From: Rosenbergiella nectarea
GTDB taxonomy: Bacteria > Pseudomonadota > Gammaproteobacteria > Enterobacterales > Enterobacteriaceae
NCBI RefSeq assembly: GCF_900111105.1
Contig: NZ_FOGC01000005.1
Coordinates: forward strand, 34,557-98,556
Direction of reading: 5' to 3'
Length of the DNA: 64,000 bases
The notes under the pieces were generated by a model. It searched no databases. It saw only the letters and a program-made list of their open reading frames with translations, and was not told the origin of the DNA. The position numbers and the translations under genes are program-made. Within the stretch, counting starts at the first letter, position 1. The number at the start of each line of letters is the position of its first letter. Positions 1 through 7,861 of the stretch are shown piece after piece.

Positions 1-543
1 CCGGTCGTAGTGGATCCGCTGCCGGAAGATAGCAGTATTGAGGCCACAACTAGCCCTGCACCGGAAGAGAAGAATTTTGCGGATTATATTCTTATTCTGC
101 CGCTATCGGATATTCCGCCGATTTATGTATACCTTAGCAAGCCGCCTGTTGAGTTTTTGGATGTTGAGCGTTATAGCGATTTTTTGCGCAGATCTCGTCA
201 AGGCAAGTATGAGGCTGATCATATGCCATCGAAAGCAGCAGTTAAGGCATATCTGAAAGCACATTATCCTGACATGACGCCTGAAGATATTGAGCTTGCT
301 TCTCAAGATGTTGCTGCAATAGTGATACCTAAAAAGGTACACCAGCAAATCAGCGAAACCTACGGTGGGCGTAACACATCTGTACAAATTGAACTGGACT
401 CAAAAAATCTCAGGGCCGCTCTTGATCGTAATCTTGATGTCATTAAACCAGCTCTAAAAGAGCAAGGGGCAACAGAAAATCAAATACAATCAGCAAGGCC
501 GAAAATGCATAAACTAAACAGTGAAATGGAGTTATATAAATGA
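1..543 (+). CDS. S-type pyocin/colicin-like bacteriocin, C-terminal part (5' end outside window)
   Basis: The reading frame is open from the first base, so only the last ~180 residues are seen. Near the start a segment containing PPIYVYLSKP matches the junction of S-type pyocin proteins just before their toxin domain. The rest is a toxin module with YEADHMPS and ETYGGRN motifs. I remember these motifs from C-termini of polymorphic toxins; a metal-dependent nuclease is plausible but not proven. The stop overlaps the next gene's start as ATGA, the usual toxin-immunity coupling. The gene would act on competing bacteria after secretion or lysis. The toxin class is uncertain; the bacteriocin assignment is fairly sure. 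Confidence 0.75.
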   Translation, partial: PVVVDPLPEDSSIEATTSPAPEEKNFADYILILPLSDIPPIYVYLSKPPVEFLDVERYSDFLRRSRQGKYEADHMPSKAAVKAYLKAHYPDMTPEDIELASQDVAAIVIPKKVHQQISETYGGRNTSVQIELDSKNLRAALDRNLDVIKPALKEQGATENQIQSARPKMHKLNSEMELYK

Positions 544-1007
544 CAGTGAATATTGACGCTTTAATAAGCTGTTTAGGGAAAACATATCAGGAACTTATTG
601 ATAATGAATTGATCCCTTATAAAAGCCCTCCTACAGGCTCATCTGGAGACCCTGACCTATGTCTTGATATGGCAAAAGAAGGCCTTTTCTTGTCCTTTAA
701 GAGGGATGGCCGGATATTGCAGGCTATCGTCGTAAAAATCCAGAATGATAAGGCTAAAAACTGGATGTTTCCAAATGAATTACCACAGCCATTGCAGAGA
801 AACATGTCGAGGAAATGGGTTCATGAAAATATAGGTGTGCCATTAAGAAGCAATCCTCCGAAGGTGGTTATGCGGCGGGCTTTTGGCTGGACAGATCTTT
901 ATGAAGCCCAAAACCGATTAATACCTACAATGATGCAGATAAGCTATGACACATCAGTTCAAGTCAGGTCTGTAACATTTCTTCCTGCTTCCGATCTTCG
1001 CTGGTAG
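540..1007 (+). CDS. Bacteriocin immunity protein, DUF6392-like
   Basis: This 155-residue protein starts at an ATG that overlaps the stop of the upstream toxin by four bases, so the two are translationally coupled. It has no signal peptide or membrane segment and should be cytoplasmic. Size, position and overall character (acidic N-terminus, an FLSFKRDG strand and a FGWTDLY segment) fit the DUF6392 family found next to S-type pyocins and colicins, whose presumed role is to bind and neutralise the cognate toxin. The family name is from memory; the immunity role is inferred mainly from context. Confidence 0.65.
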   Translation: MTVNIDALISCLGKTYQELIDNELIPYKSPPTGSSGDPDLCLDMAKEGLFLSFKRDGRILQAIVVKIQNDKAKNWMFPNELPQPLQRNMSRKWVHENIGVPLRSNPPKVVMRRAFGWTDLYEAQNRLIPTMMQISYDTSVQVRSVTFLPASDLRW

Positions 1008-1070
1008 CTTTCGTTCTTCTCATAAACGCAGCACACAAGATTTGTTGTGCTGCTTTATTTCTTATCCTTT

Positions 1071-1544
1071 CAAACTCAGCGGGCGATAGCCGCCGCGACA
1101 AGTGCTGCGAATGCTCAGACGGCTGTTGAAGGTGCCAGTGTTCTTGGATTGGTAGGTGGCAGTGCCATTACGTCAGGAACCTGGGCAGTAAAACTGGGTG
1201 AAATAGTAACCGGGCTCGGAAGGATTGCCGCCAGTGGCCCCGGTGCTCCGATCGCCGCAGTGGTGATGGGTATGATGCCCGGAAGACTCAATGACGGTGA
1301 ACAGGATTATTTAGACCGGATAAGGTTGGCGCAACTGCGTGAAGCGCCAACGCGGGTACGCTATAGCTGGGAGCAGGACGATAAAGGCAATCTGGTTCCC
1401 CGTGGCTGGCATACGCCACCGGGTAAAGATAGGGTGCGTGTGCGTAAAATGGCGTGGGACAGCAGCCGAAAAGCTTATCCGTTTAGCGTATATCCCTTAC
1501 GAGGGGCTTTGCATTTTTTACTAGACGTGAGTAGACAAGCTTGA
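1071..1544 (+). pseudogene. Truncated S-type pyocin translocation-domain fragment
   Basis: The frame from about 1071 encodes a typical S-type pyocin central region: an Ala/Gly-rich stretch, then MMPGRLNDGEQDYLDRIRL and LREAPTRVRYSWE, which normally precede the toxin domain. There is no plausible start codon with a ribosome site for a complete protein. After VRVRKMAW the homology ends and the frame stops at 1544 with no toxin domain and no immunity gene. It is therefore a fragment truncated at both ends, possibly a second copy of the equivalent region of the gene entering the window at base 1. A related, more decayed copy lies near 15660-15780. Confidence 0.7.
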
Positions 1545-1570
1545 GGGGGTAATCAATTGCTAGAAAAGCA

Positions 1571-1602
1571 AAAAGCCCGCTTAACTTGCGTTATGCGGGC
1601 TT
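1571..1602 (-). terminator. Rho-independent terminator of tRNA-Asn (copy 1)
   Basis: A stem of AAGCCCGC and GCGGGCTT around a 12-base loop, followed on the minus strand by a T-rich tract, lies 9 bases beyond the tRNA 3' end. Nearly the same hairpin follows tRNA-Asn copy 3. Confidence 0.75.
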
Positions 1603-1610
1603 CTTAAATA

Positions 1611-1686
1611 TGGCTCCTCTGACTGGACTCGAACCAGTGACATACGGATTAACAGTCCGCCGTTCTACCGACTGAACTACAGAGGA
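1611..1686 (-). tRNA. tRNA-Asn (GTT), copy 1
   Basis: A 76-base cloverleaf with encoded CCA, acceptor stem TCCTCTG/CAGAGGA and anticodon GTT. It matches the enteric tRNA-Asn sequence. The bacteriocin genes lie directly downstream of its 3' end, a classical integration position for islands. Confidence 0.97.
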
Positions 1687-1769
1687 ATTGCTTGGTGCGT
1701 AATGTACGGCTTGTCAGCAGGCTTGTCAAAATAAAAATTAACGATAACAGTCTGATTGCCGCTTTTATC

Positions 1770-1800
1770 AGCAGAGTGATGAATAACTCAACACTCTGCT
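1770..1800 (-). terminator. Hairpin downstream of fghA
   Basis: Inverted repeat AGCAGAGTG / CACTCTGCT with a 13-base loop lies 13 bases past the fghA stop. There is no clear T tract on the minus strand, so termination is a guess from position. Confidence 0.4.
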
Positions 1801-1813
1801 CAAGGCGTAACGA

Positions 1814-2659
1814 CTAAGTCATTAACGCTTTGGCATGAAAGCGTAAATGTTCCTCGATAAAAGTGCTGACGAAATAGTAGCTATGATCATAATCCGGCTG
1901 ATAACGGAAGGTAACCGGTAGCGCTTTCTCTTTACAGCGGGTTTCCAGCAGTTCTGTAGTGAGTTGTTGAGGATAGAAGGGGTCTGCAAGCCCTTGGTCG
2001 ATCAAGGTCACCGGTAGCGAGTGACCCTGTTCCACTAACCTTAGACTGTCCCACTGTTGCCACTGAGTAGTATCGCTGCCTAGATAGGCGGTAAATGCCT
2101 TCTGCCCCCAGGGAACCTGACTGGGCGCAACGATTGGAGCAAACGCCGACACGCTCTCAAAACGGCCCGGATTATTGAGCGCGACCATCAATGCACCGTG
2201 TCCGCCCATCGAGTGACCGGCGATCGATTGCCGACCATTGCTGGGAAAATGCGCGCTAATCAGCGCGGGGATCTCTTTGGTCAGGTAATCGTACATCGCG
2301 TAATGGCTGGCCCAAGGCTGCTGTGTCGCATTGAGATAGAACCCAGCCCCTTGACCGAGGTCCCAGGCGTCATCATCTGCGATATGCTCGCCGCGTGGAC
2401 TCGTGTCGATCGCCACAACCATCAGACCGAGCTCGGCGGCATAACGCTGAAAACCGGCTTTGGTGATCAGGTTTTGCTCTGAACAGGTTAGGCCCGATAG
2501 CCAGTAGAGGACCGGAACCGACTGATGAGCGGCCTGCGGCGGCAAGTACACCGCAAACTTCATGTCACAGTGTAGGGTCTCGGAGGTGTGTTGCCACACC
2601 TCTTGCCACCCGCCAAAGCTTGCGTGCCGCTCTATGCGGGTAAGTGAATCGGTAGCCAT
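1814..2659 (-). CDS. fghA: S-formylglutathione hydrolase
   Basis: This 281-residue cytoplasmic esterase hydrolyses S-formylglutathione to formate and glutathione, the last step of glutathione-dependent formaldehyde detoxification. It has the alpha/beta-hydrolase nucleophile elbow GHSMGGHG with Ser at about residue 150, a D-P-F segment and a D-H-S motif near the C-terminus for the rest of the triad. Length and sequence agree with the FrmB/YeiG family. It lies 9 bases after the frmA stop and is probably co-transcribed with it. No frmR repressor gene is visible next to the pair. Confidence 0.95.
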   Translation of the reverse strand: MATDSLTRIERHASFGGWQEVWQHTSETLHCDMKFAVYLPPQAAHQSVPVLYWLSGLTCSEQNLITKAGFQRYAAELGLMVVAIDTSPRGEHIADDDAWDLGQGAGFYLNATQQPWASHYAMYDYLTKEIPALISAHFPSNGRQSIAGHSMGGHGALMVALNNPGRFESVSAFAPIVAPSQVPWGQKAFTAYLGSDTTQWQQWDSLRLVEQGHSLPVTLIDQGLADPFYPQQLTTELLETRCKEKALPVTFRYQPDYDHSYYFVSTFIEEHLRFHAKALMT

Positions 2660-2668
2660 CTTTTCCCC

Positions 2669-3778
2669 TTAAAAACGAATGACGGTACGGATAGATTTAC
2701 CTTCGTGCATTAGGTCGAAGGCTTGGTTAATCTCATCCAAGGTCAGGGTATGGGTCACAAAGGGGGCGAGATCGATCTTGCCGGTCATCGCTTGCTTCAC
2801 CATATCGGGTAACTGACTACGCCCTTTCACGCCGCCAAAGGCCGATCCTTTCCAGCTGCGTCCGGTCACCAATTGGAAGGGACGGGTAGAGATCTCTTTC
2901 CCTGCACCGGCCACACCGATAATAATGGATTGTCCCCAGCCGCGGTGTGCGCTTTCTAAGGCTTGACGCATTACGTCGACATTACCGATACATTCGAAAG
3001 TATGGTCGATGCCCCATTTATTCTTCTCTAATAGGACATCTTTAATCGACTTATCATGGTCTTTAGGGTTAATACATTCGGTGGCACCGAATTGGGTGGC
3101 TAAGGCAAATTTCCCAGGGTTGGTGTCAATGGCGATAATTTTTCCCGCCTGGGCTTGGCGAGCACCTTGTATCACCGCCAGACCGATGGCGCCTAATCCG
3201 AAAACTGCGACAGAGTCGCCCGGTTGCACTTTTGCAGTGTTATGCACCGCACCGATACCGGTAGTCACGCCGCAGCCGAGTAAACAGACATGCTCATGAT
3301 TCGCTTCAGGGGTGATTTTGGCTAAGGAGACTTCTGCGACCACGGAATATTCACTGAAGGTCGAACAGCCCATGTAATGGTAGAGAGGTTGACCTTGATA
3401 AGAGAAACGGGTGGTGCCGTCTGGCATGACACCTTTGCCTTGCGTCTCTCGCACGGCGACACACAGATTGGTTTTTCCGGATTGGCAGAACTCACACTCG
3501 CCACACTCTGCGGTGTACAGGGGAATAACATGATCGCCAGGTTTAACGCTGGTAACCCCTTCACCGACTTCAATAACGATCCCCGCACCTTCGTGGCCGA
3601 GGACAACCGGGAATAGGCCCTCAGGATCTTCTCCCGATAAAGTGAACGCATCAGTATGGCACACACCGGTATGGGTATTTTTGATCAACACTTCGCCTTT
3701 CTTAGGCGCTTCGACATCGATTTCAACAATTTTTAAGGGTTGATTAGGGGCAAAGGCGACCGCAGCACGTGATTTCAT
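2669..3778 (-). CDS. frmA: S-(hydroxymethyl)glutathione dehydrogenase / class III alcohol dehydrogenase
   Basis: This zinc- and NAD-dependent dehydrogenase oxidises S-hydroxymethylglutathione to S-formylglutathione. The ATG at 3778 gives 369 residues beginning [11 protein letters not shown], preceded by an AGGA ribosome site; the frame is open 35 codons further upstream but those do not fit the family. Seen in order: catalytic zinc region [10 protein letters not shown] and GHEGAG, four structural-zinc cysteines in the [16 protein letters not shown] stretch, and the [13 protein letters not shown] nucleotide-binding motif. It forms an operon with fghA. In E. coli this operon is controlled by the formaldehyde sensor FrmR, which is not seen here. 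Confidence 0.96.
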   Translation of the reverse strand: MKSRAAVAFAPNQPLKIVEIDVEAPKKGEVLIKNTHTGVCHTDAFTLSGEDPEGLFPVVLGHEGAGIVIEVGEGVTSVKPGDHVIPLYTAECGECEFCQSGKTNLCVAVRETQGKGVMPDGTTRFSYQGQPLYHYMGCSTFSEYSVVAEVSLAKITPEANHEHVCLLGCGVTTGIGAVHNTAKVQPGDSVAVFGLGAIGLAVIQGARQAQAGKIIAIDTNPGKFALATQFGATECINPKDHDKSIKDVLLEKNKWGIDHTFECIGNVDVMRQALESAHRGWGQSIIIGVAGAGKEISTRPFQLVTGRSWKGSAFGGVKGRSQLPDMVKQAMTGKIDLAPFVTHTLTLDEINQAFDLMHEGKSIRTVIRF

Positions 3779-3887
3779 TTTAGCGTCCTTATTGGGATTG
3801 AGCAGGGCAAAAGATAAGTGTAGAGGGGGTTTGGTTCGGTGAGAAGTTAAAATTTTCTTATACTTAACCTTAGGTGCTATCAATGAC

Positions 3888-3911
3888 TACCCGCCACGTG
3901 CGTAGCGGGTA
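3888..3911. promoter_or_regulatory. Inverted repeat upstream of frmA
   Basis: TACCCGC and GCGGGTA are separated by 10 bases about 110 bp upstream of the frmA start. It could be an operator for a formaldehyde-responsive regulator or a weak hairpin. The assignment rests only on symmetry and position. Confidence 0.3.
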
Positions 3912-3980
3912 AATACTCAGGGGGGAGTTTTTGTCTGTGGGAAACTAAGGCTTACCGAGTTAGGCAATCTATAGAAACCA

Positions 3981-4014
3981 AAAAACCAGACGTCAGTAGA
4001 CATCTGGTTTTTTT
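3981..4014 (-). terminator. Rho-independent terminator of tRNA-Asn (copy 2)
   Basis: Stem AAACCAGA / TCTGGTTT with A-rich and T-rich flanks lies just past the 3' end of the tRNA. It differs from the hairpin shared by copies 1 and 3. Confidence 0.75.
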
Positions 4015-4019
4015 AAATT

Positions 4020-4095
4020 TGGCTCCTCTGACTGGACTCGAACCAGTGACATACGGATTAACAGTCCGCCGTTCTACCAACTGAACTACAGAGGA
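4020..4095 (-). tRNA. tRNA-Asn (GTT), copy 2
   Basis: A complete 76-base tRNA-Asn with encoded CCA and fully paired acceptor stem. It differs from copy 1 by one D-arm base (TTGG instead of TCGG). Its position beside nac matches the tRNA-Asn/nac neighbourhood in E. coli. Confidence 0.97.
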
Positions 4096-4314
4096 ATTGT
4101 CGTGAAGACGGGGCAGATAATAGTGTTGTGCTCGGCGCTTGTCAAAGCTCTTTTTCCATTACTCTGTGCGTTTGCTGGCGAAATAGCCAAGCTGGGCAGA
4201 CTCTATACAATCGATGCTGCACTATAAGATCAGTCTTTGCTTTATAAGGGTGCAAGCTAGGGCAAGATGGGTAGGCGTGTAAGAAAAAGGCCTAGAAATG
4301 GGGGCTTAGTAACA

Positions 4315-4331
4315 TTGGCCTGATAATTGCT
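4315..4331 (+). promoter_or_regulatory. Candidate sigma-54 promoter of nac
   Basis: TTGGCC-TGATAA-TTGCT has GG and GC exactly ten bases apart and a full TTGCT -12 element; the -24 element deviates only in CC/T for CA/C. Transcription would start near 4342, giving a leader of about 45 bases. Half-sites resembling NtrC elements (TGCAC near 4215, GGTGCA near 4248) lie upstream. nac is an NtrC/sigma-54 gene in enteric bacteria, so this fits. Confidence 0.6.
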
Positions 4332-4386
4332 TAGTAGTTTCACTTGCGGCGAGTCTCACGCCACTCATTCTTGGTAGGAGTTAATC

Positions 4387-4665
4387 ATGAATCTAAGACG
4401 CTTAAAATATTTTGTGAAAATTGTCGACACCGGTAGCCTAACGCGTGCAAGTGAAGTCCTGCATATTGCCCAACCGGCACTCAGTCAGCAGTTAGCCACC
4501 TTAGAGGGCGAGTTTAACCAACAACTGTTAATCCGCACCAAACGTGGGGTAATTCCGACGGATGCGGGACAGGTGCTATACCACCATGCGAAATCGATTT
4601 TAAAACAGTGCGAATTTGCTCGAGTGGCAGTCTCTTCCACACCCTTGATGACACAAACCGCTTAA
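4387..4665 (+). CDS. nac: Truncated NAC-type LysR regulator (DNA-binding domain only)
   Basis: The 92-residue product carries the LysR-family winged helix-turn-helix and is very close to enteric NAC (MNLRRLKYFVKIVD..., LHIAQPALSQQLATLEG, IRTKRGVIPTDAG). NAC is normally about 305 residues. Here the frame stops after the linker helix, and no effector-binding domain remnant follows before the next gene. The start has a good AGGAG site 7 bases upstream. A sigma-54-type promoter is retained. Either it is a recent truncation pseudogene or a functional mini-regulator: for Klebsiella NAC the first ~100 residues are reported to keep the known regulatory activities. I favour a possibly functional short form. 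Confidence 0.8.
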   Translation: MNLRRLKYFVKIVDTGSLTRASEVLHIAQPALSQQLATLEGEFNQQLLIRTKRGVIPTDAGQVLYHHAKSILKQCEFARVAVSSTPLMTQTA

Positions 4666-4763
4666 TTCTCTGCTGATTACGCTAGCCGCCTGCAACTTTC
4701 TTGAACAAAGTGATAAAAAACTATTGCTCAGGCGGCTTCCCCCCTTTAGGATCCTTCGCCGGA

Positions 4764-4779
4764 ACGAAAACGTTTACGT
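4764..4779. promoter_or_regulatory. PurR operator upstream of the purine permease
   Basis: ACGAAAACGTTTACGT matches the palindromic PurR box (ACGCAAACGTTTTCGT) at 14 of 16 positions. It lies 90 bp before the purine permease start. Repression by PurR with hypoxanthine or guanine is the expected control. Confidence 0.75.
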
Positions 4780-4868
4780 ATTGGGTACGTTCCAACACCA
4801 TGAGCACGCGATCAATCCTAAAGCTGGCATTGTATCGTGTATAAATGACGATAATTTGAGAAAACAAC

Positions 4869-6164
4869 ATGCTCGAAAAGCTCTTTAAATTGAAGGCAAA
4901 CAACACCAACGTTAAAACAGAAATCATTGCCGGTATTACGACCTTTTTGGCAATGGCCTATATTCTTTTCGTTAACCCCTCTATCTTGGGCCAGACCGGT
5001 ATGGACAAGGGCGCGGTCTTCGTGGCAACGTGTTTAGCCGCGGCCATTGGCTCAGTATTGATGGGCATGATCGCTAATTTGCCTATTGCTCTGGCACCGG
5101 GAATGGGGTTGAACGCCTTCTTTACCTACACCGTTGTGTTACATATGGGCTATCACTGGCAAGTCGCCTTGGGAGCCGTCTTTATCTCTGCCGTGCTGTT
5201 TTTCTGTCTTTCTATTTTTAAAATTAGAGAATGGATTATCCGCAGCATCCCCCTCGCGCTACGCTCAGCGATTGCCGCCGGAATCGGTCTGTTTCTCGCC
5301 ATCGTTGCGCTTGAAGGTGCTGGTATTGTCGTCGATAACCCGGCGACCCTAGTGGGCATGGGTGACTTAACTAAACCGGGTCCTCTCTTAGCGATTGCCG
5401 GATTCTTCCTGATCGTCATCCTCGAAGCACGTCGCGTTACCGGCGCAATCTTAATTGGAATCTTAGTGATTACCGCGATTTCCATTCTGACGGGTCTATC
5501 ACCTTTCGGGGGAGTCATCTCCTCTCCACCTTCGCTTGCACCGACTTTCTTACAGTTGGATATTGCAGGGGCCTTTAATGTTGGGCTGGTGAGCGTTATT
5601 TTTGCCTTCTTATTTGTCGATGTTTTCGATAACTCGGGCACGCTGATTGGCGTCACGCGTAAAGCAGGGCTGACCGATGAGCACGGGAATATTCCTTCGA
5701 TGGGACGCGCGCTGCTTTCTGATAGCATCGCTGCGCTGTTTGGTTCGCTATTGGGGACGTCAACTACTACCAGCTTTGTCGAGTCCAGTGCTGGCGCGGC
5801 TGTCGGTGGCCGGACCGGATTAACTGCAATAGTCGTAGGCATCCTCTTCCTGCTGTCGCTATTCTTCTCTCCGTTAGCCGGTAGTGTGCCAGTCTATGCG
5901 ACAGCACCTGCACTACTGTTTGTGGCCGTTCTGATGGCGTCAGGGTTGGCAGAAATCGACTGGAAGGATATTTCTACCGCTGCACCGGTCACCATTACGG
6001 CATTGGCCATGCCATTGACCTATTCTATTGCAAACGGTATAGCGTTCGGGTTTATCAGCTGGACGGTGATCAAGCTCTGTACCGGTAAATACAAAGAGCT
6101 GAACCCAGCCTTAATCGTGTTAACCGTATTGTTCGTGATTAAACTGGGTTGGTTAACCACCTAA
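4869..6164 (+). CDS. NCS2-family purine permease (AdeP/AdeQ/Ghx group)
   Basis: This 431-residue inner-membrane protein has about 12-14 hydrophobic segments and belongs to the AzgA-like branch of the nucleobase:cation symporters. Diagnostic stretches include ITTFLAMAYI near the start, ALAPGMGLNAFF, FVDVFDNSGTLIGV, and SFVESSAGAAVGGRTGLTA. The sequence looks closest to the E. coli adenine permeases AdeP and AdeQ, but guanine/hypoxanthine uptake cannot be excluded. A PurR box upstream supports a purine-salvage role, and the next gene, amn, also acts on purines. A strong terminator follows. Confidence 0.88.
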   Translation: MLEKLFKLKANNTNVKTEIIAGITTFLAMAYILFVNPSILGQTGMDKGAVFVATCLAAAIGSVLMGMIANLPIALAPGMGLNAFFTYTVVLHMGYHWQVALGAVFISAVLFFCLSIFKIREWIIRSIPLALRSAIAAGIGLFLAIVALEGAGIVVDNPATLVGMGDLTKPGPLLAIAGFFLIVILEARRVTGAILIGILVITAISILTGLSPFGGVISSPPSLAPTFLQLDIAGAFNVGLVSVIFAFLFVDVFDNSGTLIGVTRKAGLTDEHGNIPSMGRALLSDSIAALFGSLLGTSTTTSFVESSAGAAVGGRTGLTAIVVGILFLLSLFFSPLAGSVPVYATAPALLFVAVLMASGLAEIDWKDISTAAPVTITALAMPLTYSIANGIAFGFISWTVIKLCTGKYKELNPALIVLTVLFVIKLGWLTT

Positions 6165-6173
6165 AGGGTGAAT

Positions 6174-6205
6174 AGCGTTAGGTCGATGACCTAACGCTTT
6201 TTTTT
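6174..6205 (+). terminator. Rho-independent terminator of the purine permease
   Basis: An 11-bp stem, AGCGTTAGGTC pairing with GACCTAACGCT around a 3-base loop, is followed by eight T. It abuts the end of the convergent amn gene. Confidence 0.9.
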
Positions 6206-7649
6206 AACGGAATGGAGGTTCGACGAAAGTTCGTAACTTACGGGAATGTAGTTTATCGCCTTCCGCCCGCAGCAGGTCTACTGCACAAATCCCAATCTGT
6301 AGATGCTCAGAAATCGCCCCATCATAGAAACGGTTGGCTTGGCCGGGTAACTTAATTTCGCCATGTAAAGGTTTATCCGAGACACAGAGCAGCGTGCCAT
6401 AAGGGACGCGGAAACGATAACCCTGGGCAGCAATGGTGGCGCTCTCCATGTCTACGGCTATCGCACGGCTTAAGTTAAACCGCAGAGCCGACGCGGCATA
6501 ACGAAGTTCCCAATTGCGGTCGTCGGTCGTGACAACGGTACCGGTGCGTAGGCGCTGCTTGATGGTGGTGCTGTCGCTCTCACCCGACAGATGGCGTGTG
6601 GCGTCGTAGAGTGCACGTTGCACTTCAGCGATACTCGGTACCGGAATATCCGCGGGCAACACACTCTCTAATACATGGTCGTCGCGCAGATAGGCGTGGG
6701 CTAACACATAATCGCCAATCCGCTGACTCTCCCGCAACCCACCGCAGTGACCAATCATTAACCACGCGTGTGGCCGTAATACCGCGAGGTGGTCACAGAT
6801 GGTTTTTGCATTTGACGGTCCAACCCCGATGTTAATCAGTGAGATCCCTTGATTATCCGCCGTCACCAGATGCCAAGCGGGCATTTGATGTTTCTTCCAC
6901 GCATCTTGGCTTAATTCTTGCTCAATATTATCTACGTTTAACACATCACCGCCCGCGCAAACTAAGGCGATATAAGGGGAACTCGGGTCGGCGACTTGTT
7001 CTTTCCCCCAACGAATAAATTCATCGACATAGCGGGTGTAATTGGTAAACAGGATGTAGGGCTGAACGCTTTCGGGAGGCGTGCCGGTATAATGTTTGAG
7101 ACGTGCTAAAGAAAAGTCGACCCGTAAGGCATCAAACTGGCCAAGAGGCAGCTCTTGATCATGGGTGACCAAGCCATCGGAGATATCATCGCCAATATTG
7201 GCCAAATCGGTGGTGGGAAAGAAACGGGTAATGGTGGCCATTTGCTGGCGTTCGATCGTTAATGCCAAACCATCCAATACATAGGGATAAGGGATCTCAA
7301 CCGCAGAGCGTCGAACCTCGAGGGTGAATTGATATTCCTTGCTCAGCATCTCCAATTGTTCGCTCAGATAGCGGCGGAATAGCGCGGGTTGCGTAATGGT
7401 CGCGCTATAGGTGCCAGCATGGGTGAAGCGTCCCCACGCGCGCACGCGCTGTACCGGTGTTTGCTCGCCTTGCCAATGTAGCACCAGCTCAGGATACGAG
7501 AAGGCACCGGCTTGTCGTGCATCACTGCTGGGTAATTCGCCTGAGGTTACATAGCATTCTAACGCCGCTCGTAATGCTGTCACGGCACTCTCATAGTAGG
7601 ATTCTAACTGGTCTAACGCTTGCTCGATGGCTAACTGGGGGTGTGACAT
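6204..7649 (-). CDS. amn: AMP nucleosidase
   Basis: Amn cleaves AMP to adenine and ribose 5-phosphate and helps set adenylate levels. The 481-residue length matches E. coli Amn (484). An N-terminal AMP nucleosidase domain is followed by a C-terminal phosphorylase-like domain: INIGVGPSNAKTICDHLAVLRP and GHCGGLRESQ form the nucleoside-phosphorylase core, with VDMESATIAAQG near the end. The start has an AGAGGT ribosome site. Its place near tRNA-Asn, nac, yeeO and shiA is the enteric arrangement. In E. coli it belongs to the phosphate regulon, but I see no convincing Pho box here. Confidence 0.96.
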   Translation of the reverse strand: MSHPQLAIEQALDQLESYYESAVTALRAALECYVTSGELPSSDARQAGAFSYPELVLHWQGEQTPVQRVRAWGRFTHAGTYSATITQPALFRRYLSEQLEMLSKEYQFTLEVRRSAVEIPYPYVLDGLALTIERQQMATITRFFPTTDLANIGDDISDGLVTHDQELPLGQFDALRVDFSLARLKHYTGTPPESVQPYILFTNYTRYVDEFIRWGKEQVADPSSPYIALVCAGGDVLNVDNIEQELSQDAWKKHQMPAWHLVTADNQGISLINIGVGPSNAKTICDHLAVLRPHAWLMIGHCGGLRESQRIGDYVLAHAYLRDDHVLESVLPADIPVPSIAEVQRALYDATRHLSGESDSTTIKQRLRTGTVVTTDDRNWELRYAASALRFNLSRAIAVDMESATIAAQGYRFRVPYGTLLCVSDKPLHGEIKLPGQANRFYDGAISEHLQIGICAVDLLRAEGDKLHSRKLRTFVEPPFR

Positions 7650-7861
7650 GATGGTGAACCTCTCTTCATCCGGCGGGCATAAAAACGTAGATTTACTCTA
7701 CCCCGTGTTTTTATACACTACAAACAGAACGCAGCCTAAGCCAGAGTTGTAGTAAATTTGTTAAATATTATTGAGTTATTAATTTTTAAACACTACAGTT
7801 AATCTATACCCATCGTAAGTGAAATCGTTGATTACCTCTGTCTTCTCCGTACGGAAAAAGG

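Noticed and set aside
5153-5842. A 229-codon frame antisense to the purine permease
   Set aside because: Pro/Ser/Arg-rich shadow of a strongly coding membrane-protein gene; no start signal.
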